Under the pieces are notes generated by a model, which saw only the letters and a list, made by a program, of their open reading frames with translations, was not told the DNA's origin and did not search any database. From positions 878,001 through 942,000 of the forward strand of contig CM072876.1 in NCBI GenBank assembly GCA_036937835.1: DNA of 64,000 bases, written 5' to 3'. This DNA is from Pampus argenteus. Lineage: Eukaryota; Chordata; Actinopteri; Scombriformes; Stromateidae. Made by a program: the position numbers and the translations under genes. This document shows, piece by piece, positions 34,580 through 46,500 of the stretch (position 1 is its first letter; each line of letters opens with the position of its first letter).

Positions 34580-35499
34580 CACCCCCACCCACTTCAGCTC
34601 TCCTGCTCCCTCTACTTCTCCCTTCTACTCCTCCGACTCGGAGGGGGGGTGCACCAGACCCATTGCTGTCTCTGTCTCACCTTTTGGATGGATGGATGGA
34701 TGGATGTTTGGATGTTTGGATGTTTAGACGGCCACAGAGAGGTCTGGCTGTCGCTGGCGTGACACAGCCTAACCACTTCTGTACGGGGGGGATGGGGGAG
34801 GTTCAGGGCTGGTTTGTTGTTAACCGCCCAGTACTTTCACAAAAGACTCAAGTCAGAAGGAGCAGCAGTGTATTTAAACCTGCCTGTCTAATCTGTCTGA
34901 CAACCTGTCTGTCTGCCTCAGCCTATTAAAGGCAGTGTTGTCTTGCTGCTCATTCCTCGGTGACCTACTTCCTGCTTCCTGACCCAAGAAAACAACTGCG
35001 ACATCATTGTAGATTTGCCAAGTTGTCGTCACTGTCAAATCAGGGCCGGCCTCCTTTTTGTTTTGTTTTTTGTTTTTTTTTTTGGGTTTGTTTTGTTTTC
35101 TGATTGGACGGTTTCCATCACAGCAGCAGCAGTGCATCTTGGGAGCATGAGTTTCAGTTTCAGCGTACAGCTGAGCTCAGTGTTTTAGTGTGGGAGTATC
35201 CCACACTGCAGCACCTCTGGCTTTTAATTTAGATAGTTTATTTGTTTTCCTCTACCTGTCTCTCAGCGATGTGGGAATGTTAAGGTGTCAGACCTCTGAG
35301 GCATTGTGGGATAGAAGCTCAGTATCAGCTGGTTCTGTGACTGTCTCTCTCTATCAGCTACAGTGCCTGGTGGAAGTTTGAGTTTTTCCGAGCTCTGCTT
35401 CTTCTTCCACATATTATTCTATTACGTCTTCTGTTTTTCTTTTTAACAATTTTTTTGGTTGAATTGTTTTGTTTGTTTATAATCTTCTGCTCTCACCGT

Positions 35500-35604
35500 C
35501 ATCATCATCATCATCATCATCATGATCATCATCAGAACAAGCTTTGACAACAGCCAGAATGGATGGATGGGTGGATGGATGGATGGATGGATGGATGGAT
35601 GGGT
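35500..35604. repeat. (ATC)n and (GGAT)n repeats in the ncoa1 3' UTR
   Basis: A run of CAT triplets at about 35502-35535 and a run of GGAT tetramers at about 35560-35604. A second shorter GGAT run at about 34686-34703 continues as GGATGTTT repeats. Confidence 0.93.
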
Positions 35605-36072
35605 GGGAGACAGACGGGATGCTGCTCAGTTTGGAACTTATGTGTCTTTCTCCCCCTGGGAGGAGGTTTTATTTTTGTTTTATTTTTCAAAGTATAAAAA
35701 AAGACTGTTATGATTATTTAACTGTCTGTCCGTCACATTTTACCCCTCACCTCAGCAGCTGTGAATACGGAGCCCTGTCGGGTTCTTTCTCTCTTTCTTT
35801 CTCTCTGTGTATCTTTCATGCTATCTCTCGGCCTATCAGTGTTGTTTGCCATGTGCTCCATGCAGGCGGGTAGTATTGTACAGTACAGAAGGACAAAGAC
35901 TTGGGGGCGAGCTCACTCTTCTCTTGTAACTGCTTTCCTTAAAAAAGTGTAATTATTGATTACTCAGAACAGCAAAACTATGTATAATGTGATTCGATCC
36001 AGGCTTTTTTCTTTTTTCTTTTTTTTTTAAGTCTTTAAAAAATATTCTAATGATGTCAACTCTTGTTTTTTG

Positions 36073-36075
<3 letters not shown>

Positions 36076-36106
<31 letters not shown>

Positions 36107-36112
36107 ATATAA
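36076..36112. repeat. (AT)n tract in the ncoa1 3' UTR
   Basis: Two AT runs separated by TTTATA, self-complementary and likely to form a hairpin in RNA, within U-rich sequence. Confidence 0.9.
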
Positions 36113-38169
36113 ATTTTTATTTTATTTTTTTGGGCATCATGATATTGTAATAACGCTAAATGTTGCAGTGGAGGAGGAAGTTATTCCATCTTCTAAAATG
36201 TGAAAAGAAATTGTAAGCGATTGATTTTAAGTATAGCTAGGTCTCGCTCCCTTCGGCGTCCCATTCTGCGCTACGAGTAGCTACTTTCTGGGGGGAAAAC
36301 TGGGTTTGATTGCTTTGCTGTCTCTTGTGGTAACCAGGGAGCTAGTTAGCCATCTTTTTTTTTGCTTTCTCCTGTTTTTTATTCTTATGTATGTACAGTA
36401 CTTTCAAGACAACCTTTTCAGACAGTACATGTGTTTGTAACCATTGTATAAAAAAGCATAATAATACCTTAAAGTGTGTTCTTTGCTGTGACTATGCGTC
36501 CTCTGGTGATGCCAACGGTACTCATCCGCATCAGCATCGCACCCATACTCACGGCAAACAACACGCTTTTGGATATTGTTCCTATGTAATGACATTTAAG
36601 TAGAGGCTTTAGTAATAGAAGTTCCTAACAACGATGGGATGGATAATTAGTTTAAAGCTGTCAAGAAATTGAATCAAAACAGGATGGGTTGAGTCGCAAA
36701 AAATACTTTCTTCTATTTTTGTTTCCTCCTCACCTCCTTCCTTCCACCTCTGGTTCCCTGATGAAGACTTCACTCCACTGGCTACACACACATATACAGT
36801 TTTCTGTTGACTACTGTTGCTCAGTCAGACACTGTCTCTCTCAGCGATAACAGACCTCTGTTAACAAAAAAGAAAATCAAACTTTCACACAGAAAAGTTT
36901 CTTACACATTTAACCAGGAATACAGAAAAAAAAGAACCCTGCCGAGACGTTGCCTGCATTTGCAAAAAAAAAAAACCCCACAACTTCTAGATATTCTTTA
37001 TATGACTAAAGTGTAAAGACAAACATCTGATCTTTATATCAGGCATGTTTTAAGCATATGAATCCATACATGTTACGTATCGGTCCTCTCTTACACAGGA
37101 CTGTTTCTATCAGGGAACATCCAGTGATTTTTAACCACTGAGGTCCTCAGAGATTAAATCTGCCACGTCTGTACTCCAGCACAAAATCCAACGCTCCCTG
37201 ATGGAAGTACTCCCGTGTGAATCCTCCTTCTTTGTTCATCGTATCTCTTTTTTTAATTTTATTTATCCTCCTCCTGTCATGAAAAATTGGAGACAGTTCT
37301 GAGAGAGAATCTGTGGAGAGGGTTTTGCATACAGCGCAGACCTCACATTTAGATATTAGGAATGATAATAGTTGTAGGAGTTTCACAACTGCCTAATTCA
37401 GAACTCACTTTATTTGAACGTACAGTGTGATGCTAATTCCATGAAATAGGGCTTTCCTGTGTACTGTTTTTACAGAGATACTTCACCATATGCAACGTTA
37501 CCCGAATATAGAGGGATAGTATGCAAGGTCCACATTCCACCTACCAACTCCTCCAATGTTGTATGATGTGAGAACCACTTTGTGCACAGCTCAGATGTTC
37601 GGTGAGTGTGTCTACGTGCAGATACACGCACATTTTTATTATTTTCTAAAGTCCTGAATGCAGCAAGAAGAAAACTGCCTCCTGAAACAGATACATGGAA
37701 ATCTATTTACCAATATCCTCTGCATATATTCATTAGAAACGGAGTGATAAATCATCAGTAGGCTTCTCTATTACCTCATTGCTGTTTTATGTCGTAGTCT
37801 TTCCTCTTGGACGGTCCGCTCGCTGTTTGTTTTTGACGTGTTTGATTGACCTACTGTATGTCAGTGTTGTCTTCTGCTGCCTGCACGCTGATATCTGCTT
37901 TACCGTAACTTCACCTACTTTATCATGATTTGGATATAACATTGCAACACATAACAAGCACTTCCTAAATAAGAGTTAAACCGAAAGAGAAAAACATCTT
38001 AAGGTGATCTAGAGGGCCGCGTCCCATTTCGCTCTTAGCTCTGATTCCAGGTAGAACAATCGGTTGTTGTGTCTCAGTTTTAAACACCTCTCTGCCTCCA
38101 GACGGAGGGAGGAGCCAGTCTGAAGACAGTAAGTTGGCCCTCCCACATACAGCTTTATGAGTATTATTA

Positions 38170-38440
38170 TTATTACCAATTAATCAGTCATTTTCTCAAT
38201 GAGTCAAGCTGTTGTTTGCTCTTTAAACAGTGTTGATTGCTGTTTCCCAAAGCCCACAATTCAACCTTAAATGTTTTGTTTTGTCCACTACCCAAAGATA
38301 TTCAGTTAATTATCACAAAGGACTAAAGAAACCAGAAAATATAACTCAGAACAATGAGTTGATTCTCAAAATAGTTGGTGATGAACTTTCTGTTGATGGA
38401 CTAATCATTGTGATTACTACATTAGTGATAACCTGAGTTC
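38170..38440. repeat. Diverged copy of the GCTGCAAC element
   Basis: The sequence TTTCCCAAAGCCCACAATTCA, split here as TTTCCCAAAG and CCCACAATTC, and CCCAAAGATATTCAGTTAAT are characteristic internal segments of the family. Both ends are decayed. Confidence 0.6.
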
Positions 38441-38749
38441 ATTTAACCTCTGAGACAAAGAGAAGTTGGTTATTGACGACAACGGGAACTGTGAGGCTTT
38501 GGATGCCTGCACTTAAATTCTTGCACTTACAGGCACAGTTGTTGATACAGTAAGAAAAAGCACGACTTGCAGTTGGCGTCACGCGTCCCTCATATTTCCC
38601 CAGATTTATAGAAAGAGTGGACTTCCTGTGAAATTGATTTCAGAAATACTCAGACGACACAGAAGCTGCACAAAGTGGAAGGATGTATAATTTGATAGGA
38701 CTCTGTCAGTGTCAGCCTCCTTCTTGATTTCACATATACAGTATTGTAA

Positions 38750-38954
38750 CCCCTCCCTCCTTTCACCGCTCTGCGTGGTTGAAACCCCTCCCTCCTTTCA
38801 CCGCTCTGCGTGGTTGAAACCCCTCCCTCCTTTCACCGCTCTGCGTGGTTGAAACCCCTCCCTCCTTTCACCGCTCTGCGTGGTTGAAACCCCTCCCTCC
38901 TTTCACCGCTCTGCGTGGTTGAAACCCCTCCCTCCTTTCACCGCTCTGCGTGGA
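38750..38954. repeat. 35-bp minisatellite, nearly 6 identical copies
   Basis: A 35-bp unit starting CCCCTCCCTCCTTTCACCGC and ending TCTGCGTGGTTGAAA starts at 38750, 38785, 38820, 38855, 38890 and 38925, with the last copy incomplete. I saw no differences between copies, which suggests recent or ongoing array change. There are no unique spacers, so it is a tandem repeat rather than a CRISPR array. It is GC-rich within an AT-rich region. Confidence 0.95.
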
Positions 38955-41900
38955 ATAGGCTTTCCTACAGAAAAGGTTTCCTCTACAACCCTTTTTAAAA
39001 GCAGAATCTCAGCAGCAACTGTCGGCTTATCCTGTGATTTAAGACAAAAACATGCCAAATACATCCGATGCATACAGTAACGTTTTTTATGCAACAGCTG
39101 TTCGGTGGAAACGACAGTCCCTCCCTCCTCACTACAGTTAACAGGTACAAGGTTAGGTTCTTTTATAACATTGGTTTCAAAATGTTAACATAATGTATAT
39201 AACAGAGAAATGTGAATATGTATTTGTTCAGAATCAACAAAAAAGTAGTGCTCCGAGTTTGTGGTAAATAACTACTCGCCTCCGTCATGTTTTTATTTCA
39301 TGTTTTGATTTTCTACTTTTTCATTTTTCTGATGATGTATGTATGTATGTATGTATATGACCATCAGTGAGTGTGTATGTATGTGTGTAAGTGATTAATA
39401 CTGTATATCTGGTGTTCTCTAAGATGGAAAAGTCGAAGATGTCCTGGTTTGATTCTTTTCTTCTTTTACTTTTTAGACCCTGCACAGTACCTGTGGGTGT
39501 TTCAGATAACTATGCCAGAGAATGGTTTAGCGACTGCTGAATGTGATTTTACTGAGAGAGAAGCAGTGTGGACTGGCTTTTTGTACGGGTTAATTTAAAA
39601 AAGGCCATATTATTTAATTTTCTCTGTTGTCAAAAAGGTTTAAGCAGATCTGGGAGAGTGGAGCCTTGGTTTTATGGAGAAGCATTGCCCGGTTGTTGTG
39701 TTTATTTTCTAACTGTCTGACTGATGTAGCCTTTTTTTGCATTTGTCAATAGTAAATGACCAAAGCTTCAAGATGTATGATGGATATCATATGCAAACCT
39801 CATCATCACTGGACGAGACCTAATGTAGCGGCCCTTTGTTAATTAGGATTTCTCTCTGTGTCACACAGCGACGTTCTGCTGCTGTCATCTTGTTTCACAC
39901 GCTTGTCCTTCCTCTTCCTTTCTACACACTACAAGTGGCCTGTCAGCAAGGTGACGCCCCAAAGTTTAGAGAAGTCTCCACTTTGCCAATGAGGTCTTTT
40001 TTTCTTTTTCTTTTTTTTGGAGCCCAAAGTGCTTTCACTCGTTTACAGGAAGAAAGAAATCATTGCAACAGTTAGCTATGCACCTTACTGAAACAAGCAT
40101 TTCCTCACATTAACTTGTAGAATCAACACTGGAGCAACACTAATTCATGGATTTCATAGGCGAGATATATATAGTTACTTTACACAACAAAGCCCCTTCA
40201 GTGGGAGTTTCCCTTCAGTGAATTTAATTGATATCCGATGACCTTTATCAGCTTTTTAATGTCACAGGTGACGCTCATTCTTGGAAGATAAAAACACTTT
40301 TTTTTTCTCCATTAACTGAATACTTTATACCAAACTTGAGGTGCCTCGTGTATATATTTTCTGCAGTAAAGTTTGCTCCTTTGCTGTTTAACAATAATAC
40401 CTTGTTAACCAGGGTTTTTTAAACCTTTTTTCACCTTTATAAAAAAAAAAAAAAAAAAGTTTACTGTATTTAAAAATGACTTTTTTACACACATAGAAGA
40501 TTAATCAAATTATTCCAGGAATTTGCAAATACAATCTAATTTTGCACTTTATATCAGATTTACTTGGAGTGAAAAGGCCATCAGAAACTGTTTCAATCAG
40601 ATCAGTATTTGGAGATAAGTAACGTCCCCTGAATGTACCAAGCAAATATTAGTTTTACTAGTTAAATTATAAATTATTACTCAGGTTCTTTATGAAGAAC
40701 TTGACTGTAGTGGATACCCATTATCCAAAAGTAGTCTCTTTCTCTCTCGACTTTCTCTCTGCCAACCGATCCTCAGTATAAATACTATGCTAATCTTCTT
40801 CAGGTGACATGCCTCCCCTCCTCTCCTCTCTGCGCTGTCAGCTGACACCAGGCGAACTGTTTAAAACCTCCAGCTTGAACTCTCCGAACATTCCTGCTCA
40901 ACACCGTTTCAGCAACTCTTTGCTCTATAGCTGCCGCCGCTCAGCGTTCACTCGTGTTTTTCCTCAAACCAAGGTGGACACTCGCTGTCTGGTTGTATGA
41001 GACTTAACCTCTGCTATCTATCTGTGCATGGACATAAAAGACAACACACTCACTGTGTTGTTTGTCCTCTTTGTTGCTTGTCTTGTCACACTTTTGTGCT
41101 GCCTAATGTAGAATTATCAGTGGTGTGCTGATACCAGAATCGGGCAAATGTCTGGTGCATATAATCATGTTTGGTGTCAGGGAAAAACAATTTGATGCCT
41201 AAAATATATTCCACAAGTTAAAAGGAAGATGCATGTTAATTATCTTTGATTGCTTTTCTCTTTTTTTCCACAAACATAAGCAAAAAGATGAAACGTTCTC
41301 GCTCGTCATTGGTCCGAAATGGTATTAGTGCACCGCTGAGACGATCCACAGTCCTTTAAGCTCCCACTCATTCCTTATGCAGGTGTTCAATTATTCTCTA
41401 CTCAGTGTGAAAGTTACCACAGCATCATTTGTTGAGTATTGTAAGTGCTGCCTTATTGGGATTGAGGTTGGATATAGTTCAGAGATTTTTAAAAGAAAGC
41501 TTATTATTAACTCACCACTTTGTGTTGTTTATCTGGGGGGGCGGTGATGCTTTCTCTGGAGAATTTGAGAAAAAGACCAAGGTTCCACTTTCTCCCTTGT
41601 ACAAATTAATATAAATAAAAATATATATAAATATATATTATACATTTTACTCATTTTTGTCCAGTTTTGTATATTAAACTCATGTAAAGTTTGTTTTTAA
41701 AAGAGGCATCGGAGCAGCTATTACAAGACAATATGAGTGACAATGTTCATCTGGGAGAATTTTATGCATGTTATATTTTCTCTTTTTCTCTCTGTCTCTT
41801 TTTAACACCCCTCAACCCCCCCTCTGTTCAGGTGTGTAACGTGAATTAAAGAAATCTACCTTTTCTTTGGAATTTTGTAGACAATCAGTCTCAGGCCGGG

Positions 41901-42206
41901 TCCAGTCTGACCCTGCAGGGAGTGAGAGCCCTGCAGGCTGATAAGCCAAACAAAACCATTCTTTGTTTGACAGTTAAAAACTCTTTATTTGCATCTACTG
42001 GAAGTCTAAATTTGGAGGTTTGTTCATTCATATGTTGGCTGCTCAAGTTTACACACACACACTTCTCTACTACACTCAAAACACAAACACCTCGTGCATT
42101 TGATCCCTCTGCTTTTTTTTCCAAGGTGAGGATGCCAACCTTGAGGAAATGATGCTTTGACTAACAAATCAATAACATCTATGAATGTGGGAATGCAACA
42201 CATTGC

Positions 42207-42212
42207 AATAAA
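42207..42212 (+). terminator. ncoa1: Candidate distal polyadenylation signal of ncoa1
   Basis: AATAAA followed within about 40 nt by a T-rich tract, about 0.8 kb before the candidate unc93a signal on the other strand. Use by ncoa1 is inferred from strand and position only. Confidence 0.3.
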
Positions 42213-42986
42213 AGCACCATTTGAAATGCAGCACGTCTCTGTATTTTTTTTACTTTTTTTTTTTTATTGCACTAAAATTGACGTCGGTTTGCAGACGATG
42301 GTGCTGTTTATTGTGGAGTCCAGTTAGTGAAGTTAATTTACTTTATTACGTACATTTAATGCAAATTCCCACCAAACCTGCTGAGGTTGTTAACCAGACA
42401 TACATTTAACACCCACCTGGTGTCCATCCAGCAAGTGCAAGAGAAAACAACTTGGACATGCGTCACAAAGTTCAGATTTGTACTTTATCAGAAGCGTTTT
42501 TTAAAGCAGTAACTTAATAAGACTTAAAGGATGATGTATAACATACCTGTTAACTGATTGGTTAACTGCACACAGCCACTTCCCGGGGCTTTTTTATAGA
42601 ATCACCTACTCTGTAGAAGAAGTTTAACATCAGCCATTTAAAACAGTAAAACTGTAGCCGAGCTGGTCGTGATGGGACACCAGGTTGTTTGACTAAAGCA
42701 CGTAAAGAATTTTACAATCTGAGACTTGAACACAAAATACTGGAACTATTATTCAACTTTAACTTGAATTAATATTGGTAGTTACAGCAGAGTAACATTT
42801 ATAAAAATATGAAACAGAGCTTTGTAGCGTGATAAAATCTTTTATAGTTGGTCGCATTCAGAAACAGCAACAAACATCCAAGAAAGCTACCAAAAACAAC
42901 GTAGAAAACATGGTGGAAATATAGCATGTTTATCACGATATTTCATTCAGTGGACATTTAAGTCACGTGTTTCCTTTACGTCATGA

Positions 42987-42992
42987 TTTATT
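42987..42992 (-). terminator. unc93a: Candidate polyadenylation signal of unc93a
   Basis: On the minus strand this reads AATAAA, about 280 nt past the unc93a stop codon, giving a normal short 3' UTR. Confidence 0.5.
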
Positions 42993-43274
42993 TGTTTGTC
43001 CCTTTCCATTGCACCTTTACATCACATTTCCTTTACAGTGTGTCACTACTCCACAAGCGGTTTTAGGAGAAGGCTGCACCACAAAAACATAAAGTCAGTG
43101 TTTGCAGTCAATGCAAGTGATTTCCTTCCTTCAATATCACTCCATCATCCTCATCACATATTTGAGAGTTTATTCAATGTGGGATTTTCAAGTAATTTCA
43201 ACAATTTGGCATCAATATCAGACACATGATAAAAGCCAGAATGTAATATATATATATATATCAACATTTAGTCT

Positions 43275-43564
43275 CTACATTTGCGTCTGGCATATGATTT
43301 TGTTTTCATCTGTTTGAATGGTTTCTTTCTGACTTTTGTAGGTCCCCTCTTCAATGGGCTCCGTGGGATTCTTGTATTCGTAGTACTCCACTACGGGGTA
43401 GGTGATGACCGTTAGCACCAGAACGGCCAGCAGGATGTACAGTTTATATTCCAAACACAAGAAGGTGCTGTAGGCGAAGGCGATAACGAAACCCAGAGAC
43501 TCCCACATACGGTAGTTGGCAAACGCTGCCTCTTTGTCCCTGGGGAAAAGGATGCCATAGAGAG
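43275..43564 (-). CDS. unc93a: unc93a last coding exon
   Basis: The exon encodes residues 369-463. LYGILFPRDKEAAFANYRMWESLGFVIAF (written here in two parts: LYGILFPRDK, EAAFANYRMW) is followed by the last helix and an acidic tail ending CQTQM and TAG. Human UNC93A ends EIQTKM. Confidence 0.96.
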
Positions 43565-46500
43565 CTGCAGGGCAAAAAGTAGACAAAGGGTAAACATAAC
43601 CAACACAAATTAATGGGATTTATGCCTCATTATTACATTATTTCATAATCATTATTAATCTGCTCAACTAACAAAAGTTTGCATTAGAGCTGCAACAATT
43701 GGTCCAGTTTCTCTAATGTTAATATTTGAAAAAATATATTGATCAACATTTTCCAACATTTTATAGACCAGTAATCAATTAATCAAAATAATAATAATAA
43801 TAATAATCAGCAGATTCATTGATAATGAAAACAATTGATGGTTGCAGCCCTATTTGGCATGCTAACACACAAGATGATGATTTATGTAAAAATTGAATTG
43901 TGACAATGCAACATTAGCACCACTGAAGTCAAATATCCTGTCAGATTTCATAGAAATCATCAGACAAACTCAACGTAACCACGCTGGACATCAGTTTCTC
44001 ACCATTGGTCTGTGTTTGCCAGATGGCGTCCGCCATACCCCACAGAGCAGGAAACACAAAAAAGACAGCGAGCTGGTCAGGATGAGGCCTCCAGAACAAG
44101 AGAGCAATGATACAGCAAAAGTTGGCCAGTGCAGCTGGAAACGGACAAATTCAACAATCAGGTAAAAATAATGTCAGAAGTTCATTCAAACAAGATCTAA
44201 AGTTCAAAAGGTGATTTTACCTGTGAAGAAGAGTGCAGCTCTCCCAGTGTACCGAGCGAGTCTCCCAAAGAGGAAGGAGCAAAGAGAGTTGGCGGCTCCA
44301 AAACACATCATCACAAAGCCGACGTAATGGATCCCCAACGCACACGTCACATAGTTCTGCATGGAAACACAGCAGCATTTATTTAAGCAAATAGATCAGT
44401 AATATTACTACACACCGCTAGAAATGAAACACGGCTCAAGCTTTAACTGAATAGTGTCACATTAAGATAAAGGTGATAGATAAAGGTGCAGCACAGGGTG
44501 ACAAGCAGAGCAGGAAGTTTCACGTGTTTTATGAACAAATAAAAACACATGAAGCATATCATATAAAGATCCCTCACCTTGGTGTACTCGCCAGAGAGGA
44601 AGCTCTGCTCAAAGCCGCTGTACATGGTGAGAGGGATGAGGGTCACCAGCCTCCAGTCCTTCAGCAGTCTGAATGTGGCCAGGAACGTTTGGCAGAATGG
44701 CTCCCGATTCCCACGAAACTGGCTGGTCTGCTCCTGGTCAATGTTGTCCAGAAACACCGCCACGATGAGCATAGCCACCAAACCCACGCCTGCAATAACC
44801 ACACGACAGAGCATGCTGATTATGTAGAAAAACTCCAATATACTGCTGTGTGATTGTCTGATCAGAAATGCGTCAGGTTACAGAAAGCTGGGCCAACGTA
44901 TATATAACTCTGGGACGTATGTTTCTTCTGTATGTTTATGATCATTGTCTTGATGTTCTACAACATTCACCCAGTTTGAATAAACACTCATTCACCGATG
45001 TAGCATCCAACCAGTGTCCACACGAGTCTCTGTGCAGGTCTGGTGGTGGTGCTGTTGGTGCTGACGTTGAGGCCGCACTCCGCTGCTCCACAGAGCTGCA
45101 GCTGCTCCTCTGGGATGTCAGCTGTCAGAAAAACATTAAAAAGCAAAACGTTGAACTTATTACACGTTCAAATGAAGAAAGCTCATTGTTTACTCACGGT
45201 GGAAATGCTTTTTGTTTAAAGACGACAGAGGGAATCGTTATCTGGGATGGAAATAAAGATGGATTAAATAGCTGTGTTGTCTTATCCTTCCCAGAAATGC
45301 ATCTCAGTATGTCTTTATATGAGCTGATAAGATGGGGAGCATTTACACCATAAAGTAATATTCTGCACACTTGGCATTGTCTGCTTTTATCATACAGCGT
45401 TTTTTTATTAAATTTAATCCATAAAGAGGCTGTCAGTTAATCAGTGAACCCATCTGTTAATCACTGATGGGATCTGTAACGGAGCTACTTGAAGCTGTTT
45501 TTTGAGGGCAGGTTTTCGATTGGATTAAGATCTGTTTCCTGTCCATGGATCCAAAACATCAATGTTATGATCTTTGAGCCACGTTGTGATCACGTCTGGA
45601 TCACAACGTGGAGCACCCTCAAGGTGAAAAATGCACAAATCCTCCCCAAAGTGCTCCTGCATCCTGGAGTTGCTCTTGGAGGGTGTTTTGATGCTCTTCG
45701 TTATTCACGGCGGTGTTTTTGGGCAGGATGGTCTCGGATGGTCTCACTGTTGGCACAACACAGGACTCACGATAACGTCCACTTTTTCTCCTGACAGATG
45801 CTTTCCAGATGTCCCAAATAGTCAAAAGGAGGCTTCATCAGAGGAAGTACCAGCACCAGTCCACTCTGTACTTCCTGCTTGGAAACAAGCGGCTTCTTTG
45901 CTGCCCTTCTTGACACCAGGCGAGCTCTGCAACATGTTTCTGTACCTGCCTCCTGAAGAGGAGACGGTCCTGCCGCTTGCTGGACACTCTGGGACATCCT
46001 CAAGCCTTCTTTGCTGCAGATCAATCTGTCTCCTTGTTTCCTTACATGTGAGGCAATGCAATGATTGCTGCACGAGTTTCTTTGCTAACACAAGCACATA
46101 CTGATTTAAAGCACATTGCTGACTTTTATAGCAATTATCCTCCTAAAATTAAAAGAAAATGGTCTCGTGACTTCAACTCGTACACGTCCTTCTGTGCTGA
46201 TAATATGATGATTTTCATTTTACGGTGGAAATGTTTTGGGAGGTTTTTTGTGATGAAGTCATTTCTTTGTGATCACTCTGCATCGTAGTTCAGAAACAAC
46301 GTGAATCACCACTAAAGTGAAGCAACAAAATTTACGTCACTGCCAAAACTTTTGGAAGAAAATGAAGTGTAGCAGCTGTTTTGTGTCATTATAATAAGTC
46401 ATTTGACATATTAATATGAGCTTTTAAACATCAGGTTGTGAATCATTTCCTCGTGTTTAACCACCTGAACAACATGTTGATCCTCAGTCACGTCCACTTC

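Larger units (their letters stand above)
34580..42235 (+). other. ncoa1: ncoa1 3' UTR and downstream region, end uncertain
   Basis: Sequence after the ncoa1 stop. The first part (to about 36.6 kb) is T-rich with AU-rich stretches and looks like 3' UTR. An ATTAAA occurs at about 34924, but by eye the first canonical AATAAA on this strand is near 41615. Another is at 42207-42212, followed by a T-rich stretch. The 3' UTR could be anywhere from about 0.4 to 7.6 kb. No coding exon was seen. Repeats inside are listed separately. Confidence 0.45.

Noticed and set aside
38750..38954. Possible CRISPR-like array
   Set aside because: The units are contiguous and identical with no unique spacers, the context is a vertebrate genome, and there are no cas genes.
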